Part shown: positions 8,790 to 17,353 of the stretch, piece after piece
How the letters are laid out: the number at the start of each line of letters is the position of its first letter
Numbering within the stretch: the stretch's first letter is position 1
Assembly (NCBI GenBank): GCA_934277975.1
Contig: CAKQWE010000001.1
Location: 124,001-188,000 of the forward strand
Origin: an uncultured Spirochaetales bacterium
GTDB taxonomy: Bacteria; Spirochaetota; Spirochaetia; Sphaerochaetales; Sphaerochaetaceae
Direction of reading: 5' to 3'
DNA: 64,000 nucleotides
Notes under the pieces: generated by a model
Told to the model about the DNA's origin: nothing
The model's input: only the letters and a program-made list of their open reading frames with translations
The model's database searches: none
Program-made: the position numbers and the translations under genes

Positions 8790-9578
8790 CTACAGCCTCT
8801 GGTCCCTCTCAACATCAAGGAAATAGCGGTAGGTATCCACCTTGAGCTCTCCGCAGGCAGGCTCATCGCACACAATCACAGCATTGTTGTGAAGCTGAAG
8901 TGCACTGCACGTCCACTTCTGGCTCACTCCACCCTCAACGGTATGGGCAAGCGCCCTTGCCTTGTTGTGGCCGTTTATGAGAACCAGAACCTCCTTGGAG
9001 TCCGTAACAGTGCCAACACCTACGGACAAGGCATAGGAAGGGACCTTTGATGGGTCGTTCCCAAAGAAACGTGAATTTACGATCTTGGTATCGGAGGTAA
9101 GGGTCCTCACACCTGTCCTTGATGACAATGAAGTATACGGCTCATTGAAGGCAATGTGTCCGTCAACGCCAATGCCCCCCATGAAAAGATCAATGCCGCC
9201 ATAGGATGCAATCTTCTCCTCGTATCTGCGGCACTCTTCCACGAGATCCTTTGCCATGCCATCAAGGATATTCACGTTCTCCTTTGGAATATCTATATGG
9301 TCAAAGAAGTTGCTCCACATGAAGTACCAGTAGCTCTGGTCGTGGGACTTTGGAAGGCCAACGTACTCGTCCATGTTGAACGTAACGACGTTCTTGAACG
9401 AAACATCCCCGTTCCTGTTCATTTCCACGAGATTTCTATACACACCAAGAGGGGACGACCCCGTAGGAAGCCCCAACACGAAAGGCCTATCCTCCCTATG
9501 CCCATTTATGGCATCTGCAATGTGACGTGCAGCCCAAAGGCTCATATTCTCGTAATCGCTCTGAATGACAACTCTCAT
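8790..9578 (-). CDS. nagB: glucosamine-6-phosphate deaminase
   Basis: A 262-residue NagB converting glucosamine-6-phosphate to fructose-6-phosphate and ammonia, the exit of amino-sugar catabolism into glycolysis. Visible motifs are NMDEYVGL with the catalytic Asp-Glu region, and GIGVDGHIAFNEP, the active-site loop. AGGAGG lies six bases before the ATG. Length fits the family (about 240-270). It is separated from the downstream transporter operon by an intergenic region now holding a MITE, and it follows the hexapeptide-repeat gene. No nagA is adjacent. Confidence 0.95.
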   Translation of the reverse strand: MRVVIQSDYENMSLWAARHIADAINGHREDRPFVLGLPTGSSPLGVYRNLVEMNRNGDVSFKNVVTFNMDEYVGLPKSHDQSYWYFMWSNFFDHIDIPKENVNILDGMAKDLVEECRRYEEKIASYGGIDLFMGGIGVDGHIAFNEPYTSLSSRTGVRTLTSDTKIVNSRFFGNDPSKVPSYALSVGVGTVTDSKEVLVLINGHNKARALAHTVEGGVSQKWTCSALQLHNNAVIVCDEPACGELKVDTYRYFLDVERDQRL

Positions 9579-9635
9579 GGAAACCTCCTATGTGGAACTT
9601 TTAAGTATGCAGCTTTCAAGTCCAACCAAACAATA

Positions 9636-10310
9636 TCACGAATCACTGCGCTTTTCCACAACAACACCGGTGTTCTTGAATATGAGACCTTCACCTACAA
9701 CACCCCTCACGAACGACAACGGATAGACGATGGACCTTCTGCCAATGACTGTTCCAGGGCCAAGCACGCTGTTGCAGCCAACCTCCACATAGTCGCCCAC
9801 AAAAGCGCCCACCTTTGCAAGGCCTGTAGGAAAGTCGCCAAGAAGGGAACCTCCATGCACAACAACGGTTTTTCTGTCCGCACGCACATTCGAAGTCACC
9901 GCACCTGCACCAAAATGGGCATGGAACCCAAGGACGCTGTCGCCCATGTAGTTGAAGTGCGGCACCTCGCAGCAGTCGAAAAGGATGCAGTTCTTCAGCT
10001 CCGTGGAATTGCCCACGACGCAGTCCGCTCCAACCAAGGCATTCCCCCTCACGAACGCACAATGCCGTACCTCAGCACAAGGGCCTATGACGCAGGGGCC
10101 CACCAAGCACGCCGATTCGCTCACACTTGCGCTTCTATGCACCCATACAGACCGATGTCTCTGTTCATACTCATCCAACGGCAGCCCCTGCCCTATCTGC
10201 ATGACTATTTCACCTATCTTTGGAACCACCTCCCATGGGTATTCGACGTTCTCCAGCCAAGGCTTGGCCAAAGTATGCTCCAAATCAAACAGACTACGGA
10301 CATCAAGCAT
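9636..10310 (-). CDS. left-handed beta-helix (hexapeptide repeat) acyl/nucleotidyl-transferase-like protein
   Basis: A 224-residue protein whose residues from about 60 onward form hexapeptide repeats of a left-handed beta-helix (SASVSESACLVGPCVIGP and similar). It resembles the C-terminal acetyltransferase half of GlmU-like proteins annotated as UDP-N-acetylglucosamine pyrophosphorylase-related, but the N-terminal nucleotidyltransferase domain is absent. The ATG at 10310 is preferred since GGAGG precedes it by five bases. Its place just upstream of nagB suggests an amino-sugar role. The acceptor and acyl donor are unknown. Confidence 0.75.
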   Translation of the reverse strand: MLDVRSLFDLEHTLAKPWLENVEYPWEVVPKIGEIVMQIGQGLPLDEYEQRHRSVWVHRSASVSESACLVGPCVIGPCAEVRHCAFVRGNALVGADCVVGNSTELKNCILFDCCEVPHFNYMGDSVLGFHAHFGAGAVTSNVRADRKTVVVHGGSLLGDFPTGLAKVGAFVGDYVEVGCNSVLGPGTVIGRRSIVYPLSFVRGVVGEGLIFKNTGVVVEKRSDS

Positions 10311-10660
10311 TTCACCCTCCAGCACTGCTTAGATGATAATACCATTTTGGCAAGCTGAAAAAGAGGATAGTTCGCTGGCTTTCCAACATTGAATTTCAAC
10401 CAAAAACATGTTTTTCGTACAAATGGTTGAAAACTTTCAACCATTTTGTCATTTTTTTGCATTTTGGTTGAAAACGCTCTTCCAAAGAGAGCCACACTTC
10501 CAACCCTGTCAGACAAGACTACATGGAAAATCCCAGCTTGACGATTGGGCAAACCCATGATAGCTTCTATATGGAAGCGGACATGTTCCGCTTAAATCAT
10601 CATTTGACCATGCATCAACCATCTGCATGACAGAATAATTATATATAGGAAGTGATCTCC
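10311..10660. other. intergenic region with regulatory-looking palindromes
   Basis: There is no gene here. It carries the four-site GGTTGAAA array (10394-10473, listed separately). A near-palindrome lies at 10575-10593 (AAGCGG, ACATGT centre, CCGCTT). Short inverted words such as GGGCAAACCC follow a TTGACG box upstream of tatD. The last 40 bases are AT-rich and end in the tatD ribosome site. Confidence 0.5.
10394..10473. promoter_or_regulatory. symmetric four-site operator array, half-site GGTTGAAA
   Basis: TTTCAACC at 10394-10401, GGTTGAAA at 10425-10432, TTTCAACC at 10435-10442 and GGTTGAAA at 10466-10473. Site-to-site offsets are 31, 10 and 31 bp, so the array is symmetric and in phase with about three, one and three helical turns. 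The central pair forms a 26-bp palindrome (10421-10446). It lies 84 bp upstream of the hexapeptide-protein start and about 190 bp upstream of tatD on the other strand. Looks like a cooperative repressor site; the regulator is unknown. Confidence 0.6.
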
Positions 10661-11437
10661 ATGCGTTTTTTCGACACACATTGCCATATTGGTTTGATAC
10701 ACGAAGACCAGCTTGAACAGCTCATAGCGGTACAGTATGCAAAGAGGGCCGGAGTCGCCCACATCGTCTCCATATGCAACAGCCTCACTGACTTCGAAAC
10801 GGTGTACAACAATCTCAAGAGCGCAAAGAACGTCTACCATGCCGTGGGCGTATCGCCCACCGAAAGCGGCAACGTCTTGCTCAACTGGGAGACGGATATA
10901 CAAAAGTTCCTCAAGATGGACAGGGTCATAGCCGTTGGAGAGACAGGCCTTGACTACGGCAAATACAAACAGTATCAGGATATACAGGTCGAGATGTTCC
11001 TCAAGCACCTTGAGATTGCAAGAAGAGCACACCTACCGGTGATCATCCACAACAGAGAGGCCGGGACTCACATCCTTGACATCCTCAAGACAAACATTCC
11101 AGATGAAGGTGCAATATTCCACTGCTACTCTGAGGACTGGGAATACGCCTTCAAGGCAATGGAGCTGCCAGTGTACTTCTCTTTTGCAGGCAACATCACC
11201 TACAAGAACATAAGAAAGCTTACAGACACCGTAAGGAACCTACCTGAAAACAGGATCCTTATCGAAAGCGAAGCTCCGTTCATGGTCCCTGCAAAGTACA
11301 CCAAGCGAAGAAACAAGCCGGAGTACCTGCCTGAGACGGCAAAGGCCGTGGCGGACATCAAGGGGATCCCTCTTGAAGAGATGTCGGAGATACTCTACAG
11401 AAACAGTCTCAACGCATTCCACCTCACAGAGGAGTAA
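10661..11437 (+). CDS. tatD: TatD-family metal-dependent hydrolase / DNase
   Basis: A 258-residue TatD-like TIM-barrel hydrolase. The N-terminal metal-binding FDTHCH is at residues 3-8, and VIIHNREA carries a later metal ligand; AIFHCYSED follows. Family members act as 3'-5' DNases. The ATG at 10661 with AGGAAG upstream is preferred to an in-frame GTG three codons earlier. It is followed after 8 bp by dus and probably forms an operon with dus and the purD-like gene. Confidence 0.9.
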   Translation: MRFFDTHCHIGLIHEDQLEQLIAVQYAKRAGVAHIVSICNSLTDFETVYNNLKSAKNVYHAVGVSPTESGNVLLNWETDIQKFLKMDRVIAVGETGLDYGKYKQYQDIQVEMFLKHLEIARRAHLPVIIHNREAGTHILDILKTNIPDEGAIFHCYSEDWEYAFKAMELPVYFSFAGNITYKNIRKLTDTVRNLPENRILIESEAPFMVPAKYTKRRNKPEYLPETAKAVADIKGIPLEEMSEILYRNSLNAFHLTEE

Positions 11438-11445
11438 CCCGTAGA

Positions 11446-12426
11446 ATGGAAGGACTCCTTCACCCCGTCTCTATAGGAAGTCTCAAGCTTGATGGAAACG
11501 TGTTCCTTGCACCCCTTGCAGGGTACACCGACAAGATATTCCGCAGCATTTGCCTGCGTCACGGTGCAGACCTCGCCTACACGGAGATGGTAAGCAGCGA
11601 AGGCGTTGCAAGGGACAGCGAAAAGACCGTCATGCTTATGGAAAGGGGAGAAGGCGAAAGGAACCTTGCCGTCCAGCTCTTCATGCCGGACGCAGACACT
11701 GCCAAACGTTCCATTCCAGGAGTGATGGCCTACAATCCTGCAATGATAGACATAAACGCCGGTTGCCCCGTGCCAAAGGTAGTCAAAACAGGAGCAGGAA
11801 GTGCACTTCTCAAGGATCCAAAGAAGATAAGGGAGATAGTGTCCACCCTTGTAGAGAGTGCAAAAGTCCCGGTTACAGTAAAGATAAGGACAGGTTGGGA
11901 CGTGGATAGCGTAAACTACCTGGAAACGGCGCAGGCGGCCTTCGATGGTGGAGCAAGTGCGGTATGCATGCACGCAAGGACCCGAAGCCAACTGTATATG
12001 CCAACGGCGGACTGGAGCAGGATCAAAGATTTGAAAGCTCATTTCCCAGATAAGGTCATAATAGGTTCAGGAGATCTTTTCTGCGCCCAGGACGGCATTG
12101 GAATGCTTGAAGAGACTGGTATAGACGCCATAATGTTCGCCCGTGGCGCGATTGGAAACCCATTCGTGTTCGAGCAGACCAAAGCCATGATGCAGGGCAG
12201 ACAGCCATACGAACCAACCATAGAGGAAAAGAAGGATGCCATAATGGAACATCTCCATGGGCTTGTAGGTTTCCTTGGAGAGAACGCCGCCTGCAGGGAG
12301 ATGAGAAAACATGTATGCGCCTATCTCAAGGGGATTCCAAACAGCGCAAAGGTGCGCCAGGCGGCAACCACAGCGCTCACCGTCAATGCATACGAGGATG
12401 CCTTGGCTCTGCTCCAATTGACCTAA
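11446..12426 (+). CDS. dus: tRNA-dihydrouridine synthase
   Basis: A 326-residue flavoenzyme that reduces uridine to dihydrouridine in tRNA D-loops. Features: the FMN-binding start LAPLAGYTD, the catalytic cysteine Cys107 in INAGCP, VTVKIRTGWD, HARTRSQLY and IGSGDLF for phosphate binding, all in the DusB-like order. The start follows the tatD stop by 8 bp. Length is normal for DusB (about 320-330). Confidence 0.94.
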   Translation: MEGLLHPVSIGSLKLDGNVFLAPLAGYTDKIFRSICLRHGADLAYTEMVSSEGVARDSEKTVMLMERGEGERNLAVQLFMPDADTAKRSIPGVMAYNPAMIDINAGCPVPKVVKTGAGSALLKDPKKIREIVSTLVESAKVPVTVKIRTGWDVDSVNYLETAQAAFDGGASAVCMHARTRSQLYMPTADWSRIKDLKAHFPDKVIIGSGDLFCAQDGIGMLEETGIDAIMFARGAIGNPFVFEQTKAMMQGRQPYEPTIEEKKDAIMEHLHGLVGFLGENAACREMRKHVCAYLKGIPNSAKVRQAATTALTVNAYEDALALLQLT

Positions 12427-12470
12427 TTTCACCTAAATGATAACGTTCCAAGACGTGGAGAAGAAAAAGG

Positions 12471-13772
12471 ATGAAAGTACTTGTTTTGGGCTCAGGCGCA
12501 AAGGACCACGCAATAGCATGGTGGTTTTCCAAAAGCAGACTCATAGAGGGTCTTTATGTTGCGCCAAGCAATCCAGGAACCGAAAGCTTCGCCGTCAACC
12601 TGCCTGACGTAGACCCTGCGGACAAGGAACAGGTTCTCAAGGCCTGCAAGGAAAATGACATAGACTTTGTGTTCATAGGAACGGAGAAGCCTCTCTTCAC
12701 AGGAGTGATAGACCATTTGAACAAGAACGGGATCTCCACTTTTGGAGCTCCAGGATATGCACTCAAGCTTGAGGGAGACAGAAAGTTCGCCCGCGAGTTT
12801 GCAAGAAGGCACGACATTCCGGTGCCGGAGTACCATGTATTCGAAAAGAGCTCAGAGATATCGGCCTTTTTGGACGAAAATGAAGGCAAGACCTTTACAA
12901 TCAAGTCCAACGAGCTGTCCCCTTCGAGGATGATGATACATTCCAAAGACAAGGACGAGCTTGTTTCGTATGCAAAGGAGCTTTTCAAGAAGGGGCCTGT
13001 CGTCATGGAGGACTGCATAGACGGCATTGGCGTGACGGCATCCATCCTTGTGGACAACGAAGGCTACTATGTGCTGCCACTCTGCTCCGAATACACCAAA
13101 CGAGAACATACGGACAAGGGGATTGGAACCCCTACTGGTGGAATGGGTGCGGTGTGTCCCGTATCCATAAGCCAAGAAGCCCGGGATCTGATTTCAAAGG
13201 CCATAATTCACCCCACCTTCAAGGCCCTCAAGGAGGAGAACCTGTACTACAAGGGAGTGCTTACGTTCTCGATCGTCCTATCCCAAAGAGGGCCGTTCCT
13301 TGTGGACTACCATGTACGTCTCAACGACCCGGCAACCCAGACCATGGTGCCCCTTATCAAGAACGATTTGGTAGAGCTCATGGTTGCAATGCAGAACAAC
13401 ACCCTCAAGAGGATAGCACCGGATGTCACCAGCCAAAGCTCAGTGAGCGTTGTAATTGCATCGGAAGGCTACCCCAACGACACCAAGACAGGTGCAAGGC
13501 TCCAGCCTGTGGATCCAAGATATCTTGGAAACTGCATTGATGATGGAGCATACGTCTTCTTTGGAGCAGTCAAACGCGAAGCAGATGGGGAGATCTACAC
13601 CACAGGAGGAAGGGCCGCCACCATCGTAGGGCTTGGCCAGAATATAATCGAAGCCAACTCAAAGGCCTACGGTGCCATAGACGCCATAGAATTCGACGGC
13701 TCCTGGTACAGAGAGGACATTGGGAACAAGTTCTTCGAAAACGCCTCCGGCGATGGACGCCATAAAAGCTGA
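12471..13772 (+). CDS. purD: PurD-like phosphoribosylamine-glycine ligase with altered active-site motifs
   Basis: A 433-residue protein with the PurD length and ATP-grasp domain order (N-terminal Rossmann-like LGSGAKDHAIAW, ATP-grasp middle, GTPTGGMGAV near residue 222). Two family signatures are changed. The Gly-rich ATP loop, normally KADGLAAGKGV-like, reads IKSNELSPSRMM (144-155). The metal-binding NVRFGDPE signature reads HVRLNDPATQ (281-290), replacing Gly and Glu. The enzyme may have a shifted mechanism or a different amine/acid substrate, or be inactive in GAR synthesis. No other pur genes are adjacent. It is probably cotranscribed with dus. Confidence 0.8.
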   Translation: MKVLVLGSGAKDHAIAWWFSKSRLIEGLYVAPSNPGTESFAVNLPDVDPADKEQVLKACKENDIDFVFIGTEKPLFTGVIDHLNKNGISTFGAPGYALKLEGDRKFAREFARRHDIPVPEYHVFEKSSEISAFLDENEGKTFTIKSNELSPSRMMIHSKDKDELVSYAKELFKKGPVVMEDCIDGIGVTASILVDNEGYYVLPLCSEYTKREHTDKGIGTPTGGMGAVCPVSISQEARDLISKAIIHPTFKALKEENLYYKGVLTFSIVLSQRGPFLVDYHVRLNDPATQTMVPLIKNDLVELMVAMQNNTLKRIAPDVTSQSSVSVVIASEGYPNDTKTGARLQPVDPRYLGNCIDDGAYVFFGAVKREADGEIYTTGGRAATIVGLGQNIIEANSKAYGAIDAIEFDGSWYREDIGNKFFENASGDGRHKS

Positions 13773-13809
13773 AACCTCTAGGAATATGAACACTTCATCT
13801 GTAGCCAAT

Positions 13810-13890
13810 CTGTAAAGGTTGTAGTGACTGTAGCAGCTGTCACATCTGTAGCGTTTGTCGCATCTGTTGTATCTGTAGCAGTTGTCAACC
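13810..13890. repeat. 9-bp tandem array (nine degenerate units) between convergent genes
   Basis: Nine consecutive 9-mers, mostly of the form CTGTNNNNN (CTGTAGCAG, CTGTCACAT, CTGTAGCGT, TTGTCGCAT and so on), fill most of the gap between the purD stop (13772) and the convergent envelope-protein stop (13896). On the minus strand it would read as Thr/Ala/Asp triplets, but there is no start codon or ribosome site. Confidence 0.7.
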
Positions 13891-13895
13891 GTAAG

Positions 13896-15089
13896 TTAAT
13901 ATGTGATTGAGAAACCCGCAGACCAATATGAGCAATGCTTCCAGAAGAAGTTCATAAGTGGAACACGCCCATTGTGATAGATAAGTTCTGCAGTGATATT
14001 GCTATCCTCTATATTGAGACCTAGAAGCACATTGTAGTCTACATCCCAAGGATTGTCCTCGCTATATGCTCCTATTTGGTACGCAGTCTGCCCTTCCTGA
14101 TTCACCTTCATATCAAAAGCGGCAATTACAGAACCAATACCCTTTACAGGAAGCGAAACCTCTGCACCAAAATTGAAACTCATTGCCTTGTAGTTTTTGG
14201 AGTATGGAACCTTACGAGACTCGTTCTCCGAGGCATAGACTCCTTCACTGCTTCCAATCCCCTGTTCAAGGGTATGGTCACAGTCATCCTCCAGGATTTC
14301 CTCTGGAACAAGCAACCATGGACGAACCCTATGCATCTTTGGAGTCAGTAAATCGGCCTCGGCATAAAGTCTTAACCAAGACGCAGGTCGCATTGACAAA
14401 CCAATCACAAGACTGTCTTGCCTTACATACTGTATGAATCTGGAGATATAACCTCCCTCTTCCCTGTTCATAAGGAATCTGTTTGCATAGACCCGACCTT
14501 TTTCGTCCTTGCGTAGCATAAAGCTTTCTTCAATCTCATCACCATAGTGGCCGGAGTAGTGATGTCTTCCTATCCGCATAGAAACAAATCCATCCAGAAA
14601 ACTTGCGTTGAGACCGTAGAAGTATATGCCATCAAAACCAAGACAGTCCGTGCCTCCGTTTGCATCGAACACAAGATTCAGTGCACCTTGAACGCAGGCT
14701 TCGGCTGAAATGACATCCTTGTAGGAAACCCTCAAGGCACTGAACGAAAAACCGGTCTTGACCCTATAGAGTTGCTTCACCCCGTTTTCTTTGTCTCTGA
14801 AATCAGCTTCTTCCATGACAAAATCTTCACGTGCACCTTCATCCACTTGGTCGTAGTTGTGGTAATAATCCTCACGCCCCTCTTCATAACGAGTACAAAG
14901 CAATACCTGGTACAGGTAGTCTCTACCAAGGAGGTTTATATACTGCGCTCTAGTCTCAACGCTCCATTGGTCGGCCTTGAAGGGTTCGAATATGGGTCTC
15001 ATATCTATAGCCTTGAACGAGAAGTCTCCAGCAAAGACACAGAAAAGGGAGAAGACAACTGAAAAAAGAACAGAAACTATACGCTTCAT
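13896..15089 (-). CDS. putative outer-membrane/envelope protein (paralogue 1)
   Basis: A 397-residue exported protein of unknown function. It has a signal peptide (MKRIVSVLFSVVFSLFCVFA), beta-rich alternating sequence and a C-terminal aromatic residue (SAGFSITY), features of outer-membrane beta-barrels. It shares an RxGxHHxSGHYGDE segment with its upstream neighbour at 15113-16339 (here IGRHHYSGHYGDEIEESF), so the two are tandem paralogues. That segment is reminiscent of DUF1207-type proteins, but the link is uncertain. It lies 23 bp downstream of the paralogue and is probably cotranscribed. Confidence 0.75.
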   Translation of the reverse strand: MKRIVSVLFSVVFSLFCVFAGDFSFKAIDMRPIFEPFKADQWSVETRAQYINLLGRDYLYQVLLCTRYEEGREDYYHNYDQVDEGAREDFVMEEADFRDKENGVKQLYRVKTGFSFSALRVSYKDVISAEACVQGALNLVFDANGGTDCLGFDGIYFYGLNASFLDGFVSMRIGRHHYSGHYGDEIEESFMLRKDEKGRVYANRFLMNREEGGYISRFIQYVRQDSLVIGLSMRPASWLRLYAEADLLTPKMHRVRPWLLVPEEILEDDCDHTLEQGIGSSEGVYASENESRKVPYSKNYKAMSFNFGAEVSLPVKGIGSVIAAFDMKVNQEGQTAYQIGAYSEDNPWDVDYNVLLGLNIEDSNITAELIYHNGRVPLMNFFWKHCSYWSAGFSITY

Positions 15090-15112
15090 AGTTCAAATCC
15101 CTACAATTACAA

Positions 15113-16339
15113 TCAATTGAGCCCTAGCCCAACATATATGAAAGAGCCTGTCTTGTAGAACCACTGCGTTGCAGGAACCCTTCCAACATGATAGAAAGCC
15201 TCCAGTCTCACATTGCTGCTTCCAATCTTCTGCTTGAGCTCTAGTGCGGCTCCTATTGTGTACTCGAACTCCCACATGTTGTCAGAGCTATAGCTTAGAA
15301 TGTCGTGTCGCCCATCCCCATTACGGTTCTGACCATCCTGATGAGCCTGAACGTCAGCAGAAACAATAACATTTGCCCAAGAAAGACCAAGCGTGTACTC
15401 GATGCCTCCGTGAACTCTAAGCGCCATGTACCCAGATCCTCTCTTCTGAGACTCCTCATCATCGATGAGGCCTGGCTGTTGCCCAGCTCCTTCTCCATTT
15501 CCACTCCTGTGTATTGAGGACTCGTCCTCGGCCTTCCCTGTTGCAGGATTTGTGTAATCAGCTGGAACATGGATGAATGGTCTTATCCATGCATCTTTCT
15601 GAGGAATCTCACACTCTCCGTAGACTCGGAAACCATACGGAAGCTGAGCCTGAAGACCAATGAGCCATGAATTATCACGAACATATTCAGTTGGAGACAG
15701 CAACCTATAGGAATGTCCAGCAACATTCTTGGAACCTGTGTAGTTGTTTATAGTAGCATTGTTGTTGAAATCCACTTGGTTAAATGCATAGAAGTCTTCA
15801 AGGGTTTCATCACCGTAATGTCCTGAGAAATGATGGATTCCGAAACGAAGCGTCACTCTGTCTGCAACCCTTAGGTTTCCTGCGACCATGAACGAACCAT
15901 CGAAGTCCAACGTGTCGTTTGCACCATAGAGCCAAAACACTGTGTTAAGATATCCAGAAAGGTTCAAATCCAAATCAATAGAAGGAACCCAATTCATACC
16001 ATTGAAACGAACCCTAAAAAGAGATGCAGATCCTGCAAGCTTCATATTAATGTAAAGGTTCTCACTGGCTTTTCTGGGGTTTCTGTAATAGAAATCATCA
16101 TAGAATACTTCTTTTGTTGAGGAATCCTGAACCAAAGCGTTTATCTTGAATTCATTGTCTTCTGCCTTTGGTATCAACATAAGATGTATACTTGATAGAA
16201 ATGCGTATGGATCGGATATCGACTCCTTGTACAAGGGTTCCGTTGGAACAAGGTCAAACGAGAACGTACCCGCAAATGCAGCGCCTACCCCTCCACACGC
16301 CAAAACTACGACCAAAACTGCAAACAAAACCTTTTTCAT
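15113..16339 (-). CDS. putative outer-membrane/envelope protein (paralogue 2)
   Basis: A 408-residue exported protein paralogous to the next gene. The signal peptide MKKVLFAVLVVVLACGGVGA has a cysteine, but the flanking residues give only a weak lipobox. The shared motif is RFGIHHFSGHYGDETLEDF, about 180 residues in, and both proteins contain parallel LDFDG, VRDN/VRQDSLVIGL and WxRPxxxVPxxY-like elements in the same order. Beta-rich with many aromatic-alternating strands. AAGGGGAAAG precedes the start. Function unknown; a porin or surface-structure role is inferred only from composition. Confidence 0.75.
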   Translation of the reverse strand: MKKVLFAVLVVVLACGGVGAAFAGTFSFDLVPTEPLYKESISDPYAFLSSIHLMLIPKAEDNEFKINALVQDSSTKEVFYDDFYYRNPRKASENLYINMKLAGSASLFRVRFNGMNWVPSIDLDLNLSGYLNTVFWLYGANDTLDFDGSFMVAGNLRVADRVTLRFGIHHFSGHYGDETLEDFYAFNQVDFNNNATINNYTGSKNVAGHSYRLLSPTEYVRDNSWLIGLQAQLPYGFRVYGECEIPQKDAWIRPFIHVPADYTNPATGKAEDESSIHRSGNGEGAGQQPGLIDDEESQKRGSGYMALRVHGGIEYTLGLSWANVIVSADVQAHQDGQNRNGDGRHDILSYSSDNMWEFEYTIGAALELKQKIGSSNVRLEAFYHVGRVPATQWFYKTGSFIYVGLGLN

Positions 16340-16372
16340 TTCTTTCCCCTTTTTCCCTTTGTAATCTATAGG

Positions 16373-17284
16373 CTATCTGCTAGGCAGAGTAGCTTTCTTT
16401 GTGTAGTCGAACTCCAAATTTGGATTCTTTCTGAGCTCGTAGCAGTACTGCCTTATCCTGGCAGCCCACTCTTCGTTTGAAACCGCATCATCAAGTTTTG
16501 CTGGGTCTATTATGCTTCCAACCACCATGCGCATCGTCTGCCCTCTTAGCTTGAACATCTCATCCACAAGGAACAACGTCTCAAAGGATGTCTTTATATG
16601 GAAGAAACGGCGGAAACTGGTCCAGCGATGCATTCGTTTGCTCAACTGTCCATCAGTATAGAATACGACTATTGGCATGTTGTTGCGCTTTGCAATCTTC
16701 ACGAACGACGGTTTCCAGTCATAGTCGAAGACCTCTCCAAAGCTGAGCTTCCTTGAGCAGTATCCTGCTGGATATATAAGAAGGGACGTACCTTCGTTCA
16801 CAGCGTTCAAGAGAGTCCGCACCTCTTTCTTGTTGTAGACGCAGCTCTTTCCAAGAGGCTTGATGAACTTGAGGAAGGACTGGGCCACGAGCCTGCAGTC
16901 AGGGAACTCTCTATGGAGATAGTCGAAAAGAACCATGGCCTCTGGCCCACCATACGGATGGTTGGATGCGAACATCACCTTTTGTCCTTTGAGGGCCTCA
17001 ACTGCACCAGTCCCCAACCCCTCATACGAAGGATGGATGTCCAAGAATTCCACTGCTGCATCCAAAAATCCTTGGGCATCATCGTCCTCATGCTCTGCGA
17101 AGAATGCATTGAGCTCCTTCACATGCAGTATCTTCTCGAACCAGTTGTACATGAACTTGGGAACAATCTTGCCCAAGGTTGGACTTACCCTTGTAGCAAG
17201 AGCCTTTATGTTTATGGGAAGAAAACTCTCCTCTTTCTTTGGGTTTGAATCCTTCTCTTCCTTTTGTTTACTAACGTTTTCCAT
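16373..17284 (-). CDS. lysophospholipid-acyltransferase-like (LPLAT/PlsC superfamily) protein
   Basis: A 303-residue protein of the glycerol-phosphate/lyso-lipid acyltransferase superfamily. The catalytic block is ASNHPYGGPEAMVLFDY (NHP..GG type rather than the classical HX4D) near residues 105-121. A later YPAGYCSRK (about 175) corresponds to the FPEG-like acceptor-binding block. A long charged Lys/Glu N-terminus precedes it. No Shine-Dalgarno is visible; instead promoter elements TTGAAA (17322-17317) and TATACT (17300-17295, 16-bp spacer) end 10 bases before the ATG, so the mRNA would have almost no leader. Could act in membrane-lipid remodelling. Confidence 0.75.
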   Translation of the reverse strand: MENVSKQKEEKDSNPKKEESFLPINIKALATRVSPTLGKIVPKFMYNWFEKILHVKELNAFFAEHEDDDAQGFLDAAVEFLDIHPSYEGLGTGAVEALKGQKVMFASNHPYGGPEAMVLFDYLHREFPDCRLVAQSFLKFIKPLGKSCVYNKKEVRTLLNAVNEGTSLLIYPAGYCSRKLSFGEVFDYDWKPSFVKIAKRNNMPIVVFYTDGQLSKRMHRWTSFRRFFHIKTSFETLFLVDEMFKLRGQTMRMVVGSIIDPAKLDDAVSNEEWAARIRQYCYELRKNPNLEFDYTKKATLPSR

Positions 17285-17294
17285 ACCATTTGCC

Positions 17295-17322
17295 AGTATA
17301 TACCACTAATGCCAAGTTTCAA
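17295..17322 (-). promoter_or_regulatory. promoter abutting the acyltransferase start
   Basis: Reading the minus strand: TTGAAA, 16 bp, TATACT, then 10 bases to the ATG at 17284. With initiation about 7 bases after the -10 box, the 5' leader would be only a few bases long. Confidence 0.5.
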
Positions 17323-17334
17323 ATCGTTTTCTTT

Positions 17335-17353
17335 GAGGAACTTTCAAAGCTCC
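17335..17353. repeat. solo-end remnant of the 167-bp MITE
   Basis: GAGGAACTTTCAAAGCTCC combines the left terminus of the MITE with an inverted right terminus and no interior. It ends on the first base of the stop codon of the AAA ATPase gene (17353). It could be an excision scar or a minimal element. Confidence 0.5.
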
